18,582 bases of DNA, taken from positions 1-18,582 of the forward strand of contig CAZJNX010000088.1 in assembly GCA_964547415.1 (NCBI GenBank). Direction: 5' to 3'. The position numbers and the translations under genes were made by a program. The notes beneath the pieces are model-generated. The model was given only the letters and a program-made list of their open reading frames with translations, was not told the DNA's origin and made no database searches. Shown here in pieces: positions 6,762-14,208 of this stretch (positions within the stretch are counted from its first letter, which is position 1; every line of letters begins with the position of its first letter). This DNA is from CAZJNX01 sp964547415 (lineage in GTDB: Bacteria > Pseudomonadota > Alphaproteobacteria > Rhizobiales > Amorphaceae).

Positions 6762-7855
6762 TTCGCCCCCTCGAAGCGCCTGCGGGCGCGGTTGCGCCGG
6801 CGAACGTGGGCCGGCGTGTAGAGTTCGGCGACGCGGCGGTGCTGGTCGGTCGGCACCGTGCTGCCGGACGACCCGGTGAACAGCGCCCCCTCCACGACGG
6901 CGCCGTGCATCTTGGTCGTGTCGAAGCGGACCGACAACAGCGAAGCGCCGGACAGGTCGGCCCGCGACAGGTCCGCGTGGGTGAGGTCCGCCCGGTCGAA
7001 ATGGGCAGCACGCGCGTCCGCGTCGGCGAGAACGGCGCCGGGCATCGCGGCGCGCGCGAAACGGCTGCCCGCAAGGCGGGTCGTGGCGAAGACGGCGGCG
7101 GTCAGGTCGGCGTCGGTGAAGTCGGCGCCCGACAGGTCCGAGCCCACCATCATCGCCATCGAGAGGCGCGCCCGCGAGAAACGGGCGCGCACCACGTTGC
7201 TTTCCATGAACGAGGTGCGGGTGAGGTCGCTGCCGGAGAAATCGGCCCCCGCGGCGTGTCCCTTCACCAGGGTGCACTCCTTCATGACGCGCTCGCTGAG
7301 GTCGAGACCGTCGAGGTTGCCTTCCCCGAGGAGGACCTGGCGCAGTTCCGTCCCGGCAAGGCGGGCGGTCCTGAGGTCCGCCTTCGAGATCATGACGCGG
7401 AAGACGCGGGCGTCCGTCAGGTCGAGGTCGCCGATCTCGCAGTCCATGATGGCGCTGCGCTCGACGCTGGCCTCGGCGAGGGACAGGCCCCTGAGGTCGG
7501 ACAGCATGAAGTTCGTCGTGTAGAGCCGCGCCCCGGCGAGGCGCCCGCCCGACAGGGAGCTGTTCATCACGGTGAAGGTATCGAAGGAAACGCCCTCCGC
7601 CGACAGCGCCGAGGCGTCGCTCTCCATGATCTGGACGTTCTCCACCGTTCCGCCCAGCAGTCGCGCGCCGGTCAGCGAGCCGCGCATGAAGACCGCGTTG
7701 CGGAAGCTGCAGCCGCGGAAGGTCGCGCCGGACAGGTCGCAGTCCATGAAGGTGGCGTCGTCGATCGACAACCCCTGGAAGGTGCGGCCGGCGAGCTTCG
7801 CATCCGTCACGGGGATGCCGTGAAAAAGGGCTTCGCAGAGTTCGCTCTCGGTCAT
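6758..7855 (-). CDS. Pentapeptide-repeat protein of the DUF2169-type T6SS island
   Basis: This 365-residue protein consists almost wholly of A(D/N)LXX-type pentapeptides from about residue 20 to 325 (for example LSGATFRGCSFRNAVF, LSGADFTDADLTAAVF), forming a right-handed quadrilateral beta-helix. The basic tail (HVRRRNRARRRFEGAK) is not repeat. There is no signal peptide or enzymatic domain. The ATG at 7855 lies 13 bases after the stop of the DUF2169 gene, and the stop overlaps the next start, so it is firmly in this operon. Pentapeptide proteins commonly accompany DUF2169 and DUF3540 proteins in T6SS spike clusters, where they are thought to have scaffold or adaptor roles; that role here is inferred from context. 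The repeats resemble the C-terminal domain of the upstream protein, suggesting they arose from, or pack with, one another. Confidence 0.9.
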   Translation of the reverse strand: MTESELCEALFHGIPVTDAKLAGRTFQGLSIDDATFMDCDLSGATFRGCSFRNAVFMRGSLTGARLLGGTVENVQIMESDASALSAEGVSFDTFTVMNSSLSGGRLAGARLYTTNFMLSDLRGLSLAEASVERSAIMDCEIGDLDLTDARVFRVMISKADLRTARLAGTELRQVLLGEGNLDGLDLSERVMKECTLVKGHAAGADFSGSDLTRTSFMESNVVRARFSRARLSMAMMVGSDLSGADFTDADLTAAVFATTRLAGSRFARAAMPGAVLADADARAAHFDRADLTHADLSRADLSGASLLSVRFDTTKMHGAVVEGALFTGSSGSTVPTDQHRRVAELYTPAHVRRRNRARRRFEGAK

Positions 7856-7868
7856 TGGACGGCGGGCC

Positions 7869-10800
7869 TCAGGGGCGCGGTAGGTCGAAAAGGGTCCCGG
7901 CGAGGTTCGCGCCGGTGAGGTCGCAGCCGACGAGGTCGCTGTCGGACAGGGCCGCCCCGTAAAGGCTCGCGCCCCGGAAGGTGGCGCCCCGCAGCACCGC
8001 GTTCGACAGCTGGCTCTCGAACAGGTCCGCCGCCACGAAGCTCGCCTGCGAGAAGTCGCTTTCGTTGAAGGTGTCCTGGCGCAGCCGCGCCCGGTCGAAG
8101 CGGGCTCCCCGCGCCCGGCAGCGGGCGATCGACCCCATCACGAGGACGGCTCCCGAGAAGTCCGCGTTCGCGAGCTCCACGTCGTTGAAGCTCACGACGT
8201 CGCCCGTCAGGTCGCGAAGGTCCGCGCCGGTGAGGTCGCCCTCGCCGATCACGTAGACGTTGGCGAGCCGCGCCGCCCGGAAGGAGGCGCCGGGCGCGCG
8301 GAAGCGGATGAGGTTGATGGCGTCGGCCATGCGCGCCCCGTCGAAGCGGATCGCGGGCGCGTCCACGTCGACGAACTGGGTCTGGCGGATGCGCGCGCCC
8401 TCGAGGCGCAGGTGCCCCAGCCGGCAGCGGAAAAAGGTGCATCCGTCCAGCCGGGCCTCGGTGAGGTCGGCGTCGGTGAAGTCGCAGTCCATGAAGGTGA
8501 GGCCGTCCAGCCGGGCACCGGCGAGGCGGGTGCGGCGGAAGCTCGCCTCCATCACCATCTGCTGGGACAGCAGCCTGGCCCGTGACAGATCCGCCCCGTC
8601 GGCCACCGCGCGTGACAGGTTCGCGCCCGACAGGTCGCAGTCGGCGGCCGACAGATCGGTGAGGTCCGCCCCGGTGAGGGCGACCCGCGAGAGGTTGGCC
8701 CCGGACAGGTCCGCCGCCCGCAGGGAGGCCGTCTCGAAGAAGGCGCCGGCGAGGTCGATGCCGGCGAGCGACGCCCCGTCGAGGATCGCGCCCGCGATGT
8801 CCCGCCCGCGGAAGGATCGCCCGCGCGCGCTCTCCTCCACGATCAGCGCGCCGAGGCGCACGCGCGTGTCGCGGGAGTACGGCTCCAGCGGGTAGATCGG
8901 CAAGGGCAGCATGAGCCTCTCCGATCCGTCGGCCGCCGATGGCGCCTCGGCGGCCCCTTCGGCGGCGGCCTGCCCGGCGTCGTCGGAGGTGAGCGCCTTC
9001 ATGAGGTCGTCCATCTCCGCCCGGCTCGTCGGCATCCCGTCCCGGGGCAGGGCCGCCGTCGCCGCCGTGAGCGCTTCCACCGGGCGTCCGGGCTTGTCTG
9101 CGAGGCCGGGCAGCAGTTCGAGGAGCAACGCGTCGAACGCGTCGAGCCGCTCTGAGATGGGCGGCACCCCCAGCTGGGCCGCGGTCGCGTCGATGGCACC
9201 GACGTCGAGGCTCTGCGGCTTGCCGCCGGCGAGAAGGGCAAACGGGTCCCCGGCCTCGATCGCATCGGCGAGCGCGGCATCCTCGGGCCGTCGCCGCAAC
9301 GCTTCGGTGACTTCCGGGCTGAACGCCGGCATTTCCATCTTGCCGAGGCTCTCGCGCATCGCGTGGAGCGGGTCGGCTTCGGGCAGGCCGAGGGCGCGCG
9401 CCCGGGCGAGCGCGAAGAAGTCCCCGCCCTCCTGCCCGGCCGGCTGGCCGAAGGCGGCGACGACCTCGTCGATGGCCCGGTCCTGATCGGCGAGGATCGC
9501 CTCGATATCGAGACCGATGTCGTCGTCGTCGTCGGGCGGCGGCTCGCCCAGGGGCCGTCCGTCCGGCCCCGGGGCGTCGAGGGCGATTCGCCGCTCCCGC
9601 TGGGCGAGCGCCTTCAGTTCCGGTCCGAAGTCGTCCGCGAGGAACGACTGGAAGGCGGCCACGTCGGCGTTCTCCACCGCCGCCGCGCCCTTGCGGACGG
9701 CCTCGATGGCGGACGCGGCAGGGGCCGCCCGCGGGTTCGCCGACAGCGGGCCGAACGGATCGGCCCGCTGGGCCGCGGCGAGTTCTTCCACGTGCTCGAA
9801 GAGGGCCGCGATATCGGCGCGGCCGGACAGGAGATCCTCGCGCGTCGGCACCAGGACGAGGGGGGCGTCGTAGTCCATGGGCGGATGGAGCTCCGGCGGA
9901 ACGCCCGCCTCCTCCAGCGCCTTCGTCGTCTCGTAGGCCAGCCGCGCCTCCATCTTCTTCTTGCGGGCGACGGCCGCGTCCAGCGTGCGCCGGTCCATCG
10001 CCTGGCGCTCCGCCTCGGGAAGGGGCGGGGTGAGCTGCTCCTCGTTGACGGCGTGGATGTGGGCCTTCTCCGGGTCGCTCCTGAGGCGGAAGACCTCCGC
10101 GTAGTGGGCGTCCGGGCGGGGCTCGTCCAGCCGCTCGTAGCCGGCCATCAGGTAGGCGACGTCCCGGGCGAGGGGATGCTCCACCGGGCTCACGCCGCGG
10201 AAGTAGACGCCGCCGATGTCCTCGCTGCCGACGAGCCAGACCGTGTCGAGGCGCGTGCGGATCTCCACCAGCGTGTCGGGCGCCGACTTGCGCACGAGGA
10301 AGACGCGGGCCCTGAGGCCGGGCAGCGCCGTCTCGATCACCGGGTGGGTCGGCGACAGGCCGACGAGGCGCACGGGCTCGTCGCCCCGGAACCAGCCGCC
10401 GATCCGCTGCGCCGGGTCGGCCACGTTGTAGTAGCGCAAGTCGAAGTCGGGCGGCGGCTCGGGCCAGCTTTCCTGCAGGTAGTTCCAGTCGTAGGTGCCC
10501 ACGTGGCGCAGGCGTGCCGGGTGCTCGTGGGGGAGAGGGCCGAACAGGAGCGGGGTGGTCTCCTCGTCCACGTGGTGGATCGGCCGGTCCGGGTCCTCGA
10601 GGTTGGGAAGCGGGGCGGGCAGACCCTCGTCGAGGAGTACCCGGGCGCCGTGGCCGCGGCCGGCCGGGTTGAGGGGGTGGCCCGGCCCCCCGAACGCCCG
10701 GTCGGCGGTGAGCGGCATCCGCGCGAACGGCTCGGCCTCCGACATGAAGGTGTAGGACCGGTCCCGGCGCCAGAAGCGGTCGCCGAACACGGTGGCGCGG

Positions 10801-11096
10801 CGGGTCACCGGCCCGACCATCGCCTCGATCCGCATCTTCTGGACCGGCTGGCCGCCCGGGCTCGACGCGTCGCCGCCGATCAGGATCTCCCCGGCCGGCT
10901 TCACCATGCCGAGGTCGTGGACGCCCGCGCCGGCGGCGGCGGCGACGGCGGGCATGTAGTCGGTCTCCATCACGAGCTCGGACGGGTTCGACAGGCGAAA
11001 GCCGCCCCACGCCGTCACCACCAGATAGCGGGATCCGGCGGAGGCGACGACGGCGTAGCTGACGGCGAGCTTGAAGGGGCGGATCAGCTGCGGCAT
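7869..11096 (-). CDS. T6SS adaptor: DUF2169 domain fused to C-terminal pentapeptide repeats
   Basis: This is a 1075-residue protein. Residues 1 to about 330 are a DUF2169 domain with its hallmark motifs: DLGMVKP (61-67), VFGDRFW (103-109), MPLTADRAFGG (127-137), NPAGRG (143-148) and LPNLEDP (163-169). Residues of about 330-740 are a charged, Ala/Pro-rich linker with an acidic DDDDD stretch. Residues of about 755-1070 are pentapeptide repeats (LSGANLSRVALTGADL and similar). DUF2169 proteins act in T6SS as adaptors or chaperones that load effectors on the VgrG-PAAR tip; the Agrobacterium VgrG2-Tde2 module uses one. Much shorter DUF2169 proteins exist, so the fusion is notable. The ATG at 11096 has no clear Shine-Dalgarno sequence. 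It is the first gene of a five-gene leftward operon, divergent from the DUF3540 gene. Which cargo it loads is not shown; the three unknown proteins downstream are the obvious candidates. Confidence 0.9.
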   Translation of the reverse strand: MPQLIRPFKLAVSYAVVASAGSRYLVVTAWGGFRLSNPSELVMETDYMPAVAAAAGAGVHDLGMVKPAGEILIGGDASSPGGQPVQKMRIEAMVGPVTRRATVFGDRFWRRDRSYTFMSEAEPFARMPLTADRAFGGPGHPLNPAGRGHGARVLLDEGLPAPLPNLEDPDRPIHHVDEETTPLLFGPLPHEHPARLRHVGTYDWNYLQESWPEPPPDFDLRYYNVADPAQRIGGWFRGDEPVRLVGLSPTHPVIETALPGLRARVFLVRKSAPDTLVEIRTRLDTVWLVGSEDIGGVYFRGVSPVEHPLARDVAYLMAGYERLDEPRPDAHYAEVFRLRSDPEKAHIHAVNEEQLTPPLPEAERQAMDRRTLDAAVARKKKMEARLAYETTKALEEAGVPPELHPPMDYDAPLVLVPTREDLLSGRADIAALFEHVEELAAAQRADPFGPLSANPRAAPAASAIEAVRKGAAAVENADVAAFQSFLADDFGPELKALAQRERRIALDAPGPDGRPLGEPPPDDDDDIGLDIEAILADQDRAIDEVVAAFGQPAGQEGGDFFALARARALGLPEADPLHAMRESLGKMEMPAFSPEVTEALRRRPEDAALADAIEAGDPFALLAGGKPQSLDVGAIDATAAQLGVPPISERLDAFDALLLELLPGLADKPGRPVEALTAATAALPRDGMPTSRAEMDDLMKALTSDDAGQAAAEGAAEAPSAADGSERLMLPLPIYPLEPYSRDTRVRLGALIVEESARGRSFRGRDIAGAILDGASLAGIDLAGAFFETASLRAADLSGANLSRVALTGADLTDLSAADCDLSGANLSRAVADGADLSRARLLSQQMVMEASFRRTRLAGARLDGLTFMDCDFTDADLTEARLDGCTFFRCRLGHLRLEGARIRQTQFVDVDAPAIRFDGARMADAINLIRFRAPGASFRAARLANVYVIGEGDLTGADLRDLTGDVVSFNDVELANADFSGAVLVMGSIARCRARGARFDRARLRQDTFNESDFSQASFVAADLFESQLSNAVLRGATFRGASLYGAALSDSDLVGCDLTGANLAGTLFDLPRP

Positions 11097-11278
11097 GGCG
11101 GGTGGTTCACGGGGAGCGCGGTCCTGCGGAAGGTTGTCCGGCGGCGGGCGGGCGTGGCCACCGGTGGCAGCCCCGCTCGCTTCGACACCGTCGACAAGTC
11201 GTCTGCCGATGCGCTAGCAGATCCCGGGGCCGCGCGCGACATCCGCCGTCGGCTCCGGGGCGAAAAGGGGGGCGAGCG
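11097..11278. promoter_or_regulatory. Divergent intergenic region of the T6SS island, with a 12-bp palindrome
   Basis: These 182 bases lie between the divergent DUF2169 and DUF3540 starts and must hold both promoters unless transcription enters from outside. GCCACCGGTGGC at 11157-11168 is a perfect 12-bp palindrome near the middle and could be an operator. TCGAC-ACC-GTCGA a little downstream is a shorter inverted repeat. I see no good sigma-70 or sigma-54 consensus. In a genome this GC-rich, such palindromes may be chance. Confidence 0.4.
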
Positions 11279-11920
11279 ATGGCCGGGACGGACACGTCTG
11301 ACGCGCAGGAGGCGCGGCACGCAGCGGGCACGCCGGCCCTTGCGGGGATCGGGGCGGCGGTCTCCGCGGCGCCCGGTCCGGCGGTGGTGACGGGCATGGA
11401 CGGCGCCGGCGCCGTCCGCGTCGACGCGGGCGGGGGCGAGGTCAGCGCCCTCCGGGCCGTCAGCTGCCTCGTGGAGCCGGCGCCGGGGGACACGGTCCTC
11501 CTGGCGCGAGCGGGCGACCGGGCGTTCGTGCTCGCCGTCCTCGAACGGCCGGTCCGGCCGGGCGAGGCACCGCCGGCGCGTCGGATCGCGAGCGCCGGAC
11601 CCATCGAGATCGAGGCGCCGGAGGTCACCGTGAGGGCCGGCACGCTCAGCCTCGTCGGCCGGACCGTGAGCCTCGCGGGCCGCCTGTTCACCGCGGTCTT
11701 CCGGCAAAGCAGGCGGATCACCGGCCGGGAGGAGGTGCGCGCGGTCACCCGGACGGTGAGGGCCGACACCCAGGTGGTGCGTGTCGACGGGGCGGAGCGG
11801 GACCACTACGGCGTCCACGCCATCCGCGTCGACGGCGCGGCCACCCACGCCGCCCAGTCCACGTTCTTCCGGGCGGAGGCCGACATCCGTTTCGACGGCG
11901 AGCGCTTCACGCTCAGCTGA
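11279..11920 (+). CDS. DUF3540-family T6SS-associated protein (OB-fold plus beta-helix, spike-like)
   Basis: This is a 213-residue protein. The frame is open upstream, but I choose the ATG at 11279 because GGGGGGCGAG lies just before it and the upstream translation is arginine-rich junk. Residues of about 28-92 (AVVTGMDGAGAVRVDA, then SCLVEPAPGDTVLLARA and FVLAVLERP) read like a five-stranded OB fold of the kind found in VgrG/gp5. Residues of about 105-213 are regular short beta repeats (IEIEAPEVTVRAGTLSLVG, RTVRADTQVVRVDGAE), predicting a beta-helical needle. DUF3540 proteins are found beside DUF2169, pentapeptide and DUF4150 proteins in T6SS loci; the spike reading is my structural inference. 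The gene is divergent from the DUF2169 gene and 20 bases upstream of the TPR gene, so the last two probably form an operon. Confidence 0.75.
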   Translation: MAGTDTSDAQEARHAAGTPALAGIGAAVSAAPGPAVVTGMDGAGAVRVDAGGGEVSALRAVSCLVEPAPGDTVLLARAGDRAFVLAVLERPVRPGEAPPARRIASAGPIEIEAPEVTVRAGTLSLVGRTVSLAGRLFTAVFRQSRRITGREEVRAVTRTVRADTQVVRVDGAERDHYGVHAIRVDGAATHAAQSTFFRAEADIRFDGERFTLS

Positions 11921-11940
11921 CGCGGCGCACGGGGGCGGGG

Positions 11941-13821
11941 TTGGCGAGCATTTCCGAACTGATCGAGGCGGCCGAGAAGCACATCGACGGCGGCGTGCCG
12001 GAGGACGCCGAACCGCTCGTGCGCCTCGCCCTCGCGCGGGCCCCGAACGCGCCGCGCGTCCTGAAGGCGGCCGGCCGCCTCGCCCTCGCGCGCGGCGATG
12101 GGGCCGCGGCCGTGTCGGCCCTCGAACAGGCCTTCGCCCGGATGCCGGACGACGCGGCGACGGCGGTCGATCTCGGGCTCGCCCGGGCCGTGGCGGGCGA
12201 CGGGGAGGGGGCGCGCCGCACGCTGGAGCGCGCCCTCGCCCTCGCCCCCCGCTCTGTGAAGGCGCACCGGGCGCTCGCCGAGGTCCTCCTCGCGGAGGAA
12301 GCGTTCGACGAGGCGATCGCCCACCTCGGCGCCGCCCGCCGCCTCGACCCGGACGATCCGTCGATCCTCCTCGCGCTCGGCGAGGCGCTGGTCCGCGCGG
12401 GCAGCCGCGCCGACGCCCGGGCCGCGTTGCTCGAGGTCCTGAAGCGCGCCCCGGAGGACGTGGCCGCCCGCTGCCAGCTCGCCACGCTCGCCCTCGCGGC
12501 CGGCCGGCCAGAGGAGGCGAGGGCGCACGCCGAGAAGGCCTACTTCGCCGACCCCCGCAACCCGTTCGCCGCCGCCCTCCACGCCGAGGCGCTGGCGCGA
12601 ACGGGCGCGGCGGAGGAGGCGCTCGCCGTCCTCGCGCTGGTGCTGCCCGCCCATCCCCACGTGCCGGAGTTGGTGGAGGCGTTCGCCCTCGCCTCGGCCT
12701 ACGCGGGCAGGCCGGAGGCGGGCCTCAAGCCCCTCGCCGCGCGGCTCAAGGAGAACCCGTCGCCGGAGGGTTTCCTCGTCGCCGCCCGCGTCTTCGCCAT
12801 GGCCGGGCGCCTGCCGGCCGCCGCCGCCGCCGCCCGCAAGGCCATGGCAGAGCCCGAGCTCGCCGACCTCGCCCGGCCCGTCCTGCGGCACGCCCTCTTC
12901 CTGTCCGGCGCGTTCGAGGCCTTCGGCGCCCTCTCCCAAGGAACGCCGACGGCGGAGGACGCGGGCGGGGACGCCGGCGAGGGGGCCGCGGAAGGGGCGG
13001 CGCCGGACGTCCTCGTCCCGTCGGACTGCGACGCGGTGGAGACGGTGGCGCTCGCGCGCGTCCTCGCGCCGGACCGGCCCGGCATCGTCTTCGGGCGGGT
13101 GATCGCCCCGCCCGCCCTCGTCCCGGTCCTGTCGCGCATCGCCGGGCCGGGGCGGGCGGTCTCCCTCGCCGAGGCCAACGCCGGGCCGTCCGTCGGCCCG
13201 GTCCTGCCCCTCGCCAGCCTCCCGGGCATCCTGCCGGACCCGGCGGCGGTCCTCGCCTTCCAGCGGCCCTACCTCGCGCGGGACAGGGCGCACGACGACC
13301 TTTGGACGGAGGCGCTCGCCCCGCTCGCCCGCCCTCGGGTGGGCGTCGTCTGGCACCGCCACCCGCCAGCGCCCGCCCTGCCGGACGTCCTCGCCGCCGT
13401 GCGCCGCATCCCGGGCGCGAGCCTCCTCAGCCTCGCATGGGACGAACTGAGGGAGGATCTCGAGGGCGTCGAGGACGTGGTGGACGCGGGCTATCACCTC
13501 GCCTCGCTGGAGGCGGCGATCGACCTCGTGGGCCACCTCGACCTCGTGGTCGGTCCGGATACCCTGCCGGTCCACTTCGCGGGCGCGCAGGGGGTCCCGG
13601 CGGTGGCGTTGCTCGCCCCGGACCGGCGCTGGATCTGGGCCGAGGCGGAGGGCCGCGCGGTCCTCTACCCCAGCGTCGTCCCCCTCGTCAGGGACTGGAC
13701 GGAGACCTGGGCGGCCCTGTCGGACCGCATCCTCGCCGCGGCCGTCGCGGCGCTCTCCCCCCCGCCCCCGGCGGAGGAGGGCCGGGGCGCGGAGGCGGAT
13801 CCGCTCAGGGAGACAGGCTGA
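11941..13821 (+). CDS. TPR protein with a C-terminal GT9/GT41-like glycosyltransferase domain
   Basis: This is a 626-residue protein starting at TTG 11941, with GGGGG five bases upstream; no ATG lies in frame near the start. Residues of about 20-330 are helical tetratricopeptide repeats (for example AALLEVLKRAPEDVAARCQLATLALAAGRPEEA). An acidic Gly/Ala linker spans about 335-357. The C-terminal region (about 365-605) has the nucleotide-sugar glycosyltransferase B-type end motif HLDLVVGPDTLPVHFAGAQG (532-551), followed by VPAVALLAPDRRWIW (552-566). This resembles heptosyltransferases (GT9) and the TPR-linked O-GlcNAc transferase-like proteins. The family normally moves a sugar from a nucleotide donor. 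The catalytic state here is uncertain because the N-terminal Rossmann half is weak. It shares a probable operon with the DUF3540 gene, which suggests a role in the secretion system rather than in cell-surface synthesis. The 3' end overlaps the convergent PAAR-like gene by 17 bases. Confidence 0.75.
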   Translation: MASISELIEAAEKHIDGGVPEDAEPLVRLALARAPNAPRVLKAAGRLALARGDGAAAVSALEQAFARMPDDAATAVDLGLARAVAGDGEGARRTLERALALAPRSVKAHRALAEVLLAEEAFDEAIAHLGAARRLDPDDPSILLALGEALVRAGSRADARAALLEVLKRAPEDVAARCQLATLALAAGRPEEARAHAEKAYFADPRNPFAAALHAEALARTGAAEEALAVLALVLPAHPHVPELVEAFALASAYAGRPEAGLKPLAARLKENPSPEGFLVAARVFAMAGRLPAAAAAARKAMAEPELADLARPVLRHALFLSGAFEAFGALSQGTPTAEDAGGDAGEGAAEGAAPDVLVPSDCDAVETVALARVLAPDRPGIVFGRVIAPPALVPVLSRIAGPGRAVSLAEANAGPSVGPVLPLASLPGILPDPAAVLAFQRPYLARDRAHDDLWTEALAPLARPRVGVVWHRHPPAPALPDVLAAVRRIPGASLLSLAWDELREDLEGVEDVVDAGYHLASLEAAIDLVGHLDLVVGPDTLPVHFAGAQGVPAVALLAPDRRWIWAEAEGRAVLYPSVVPLVRDWTETWAALSDRILAAAVAALSPPPPAEEGRGAEADPLRETG

Positions 13822-14188
13822 GCGCGGTGACCTGGGGCGGGGTGGAGACCGGGGCGAGGGAGTTGCCGGCGACCGAGTTGTTGCGGACCGGGTCGATCAT
13901 CCGGAGCAGCATCTGGCCGAGCACGAAGTGCTTCACCGCGCCCTTCAGGCCCTGGTTGGGGCCCATGGGCGCGCCGCCGAGGACGGCGGGCTTGGGCACC
14001 GCCGCCGTCGTGGGGCCGGTGGACGGCTGGGTGAAGAACGGGAAGACGATGTAGAAGTACTTCGGCTGGGTCGGGATTGTCGTCGGGCCGACCCGGGCGG
14101 CCGGCCCCGGCGTCGGCGGCGGCACGGTCATGTCCGGGAAGGAGGGGCTGGCCGAGGGGATCGGTCCGGGGGCCATCATCATCGCCAT
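13805..14188 (-). CDS. Small PAAR-like (DUF4150-like) T6SS spike-tip protein
   Basis: This is a 127-residue protein. The open frame continues upstream, but the start at 14188 (MAMMMAPGP) has GGAG nine bases before it, and translation further upstream is shadow of the peptidase gene. The chain is Pro/Gly/Thr-rich with no charged core. The segment PAVLGGAPMGPNQGLKGAVKHFVLG (67-91) is followed by MLLRMIDPVRNNSVAGNSLAP (93-113). The latter has the Arg/Asp then Asn-rich pattern at the end of DUF4150 PAAR-like proteins, which cap the VgrG spike. The match is by eye and weaker than for the other island genes. The position in a DUF2169/DUF3540 island supports it. It sits 20 bases after the M20 peptidase gene on the same strand and overlaps the TPR gene convergently, so it may be transcribed from the peptidase promoter. 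The MAMMM start gives four closely spaced in-frame Met codons. Confidence 0.6.
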   Translation of the reverse strand: MAMMMAPGPIPSASPSFPDMTVPPPTPGPAARVGPTTIPTQPKYFYIVFPFFTQPSTGPTTAAVPKPAVLGGAPMGPNQGLKGAVKHFVLGQMLLRMIDPVRNNSVAGNSLAPVSTPPQVTALSLSP

Positions 14189-14208
14189 CTGCGGTTTCTC
14201 CGGTGGTT

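Noticed and set aside
5934..7277. Longer 447-codon version of paralogue 1
   Set aside because: The extra N-terminal 172 residues are Arg/Gly/Pro-rich shadow of the pentapeptide gene. The start at 6761 gives the paralogue-like N-terminus and an ATGA overlap.
6758..7855. Pentapeptide protein as a Qnr-like gyrase-protecting (quinolone resistance) protein
   Set aside because: It is locked in an operon with a DUF2169 adaptor, is longer than Qnr, and has a basic non-repeat tail; nothing specific to Qnr is visible.
6758..8850. Many recurring short motifs such as 'gacaggtc' and 'gtcggcg' that might suggest a CRISPR or DNA repeat array
   Set aside because: They follow a 15-base coding period from the pentapeptide repeats (Asp-Leu, Gly-Ala codons). 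There are no constant repeats with unique spacers.
9363..11390. 675-codon open frame on the + strand opposite the DUF2169 gene
   Set aside because: It is the antisense shadow of a well-supported DUF2169 coding region; the translation has no domain-like features.
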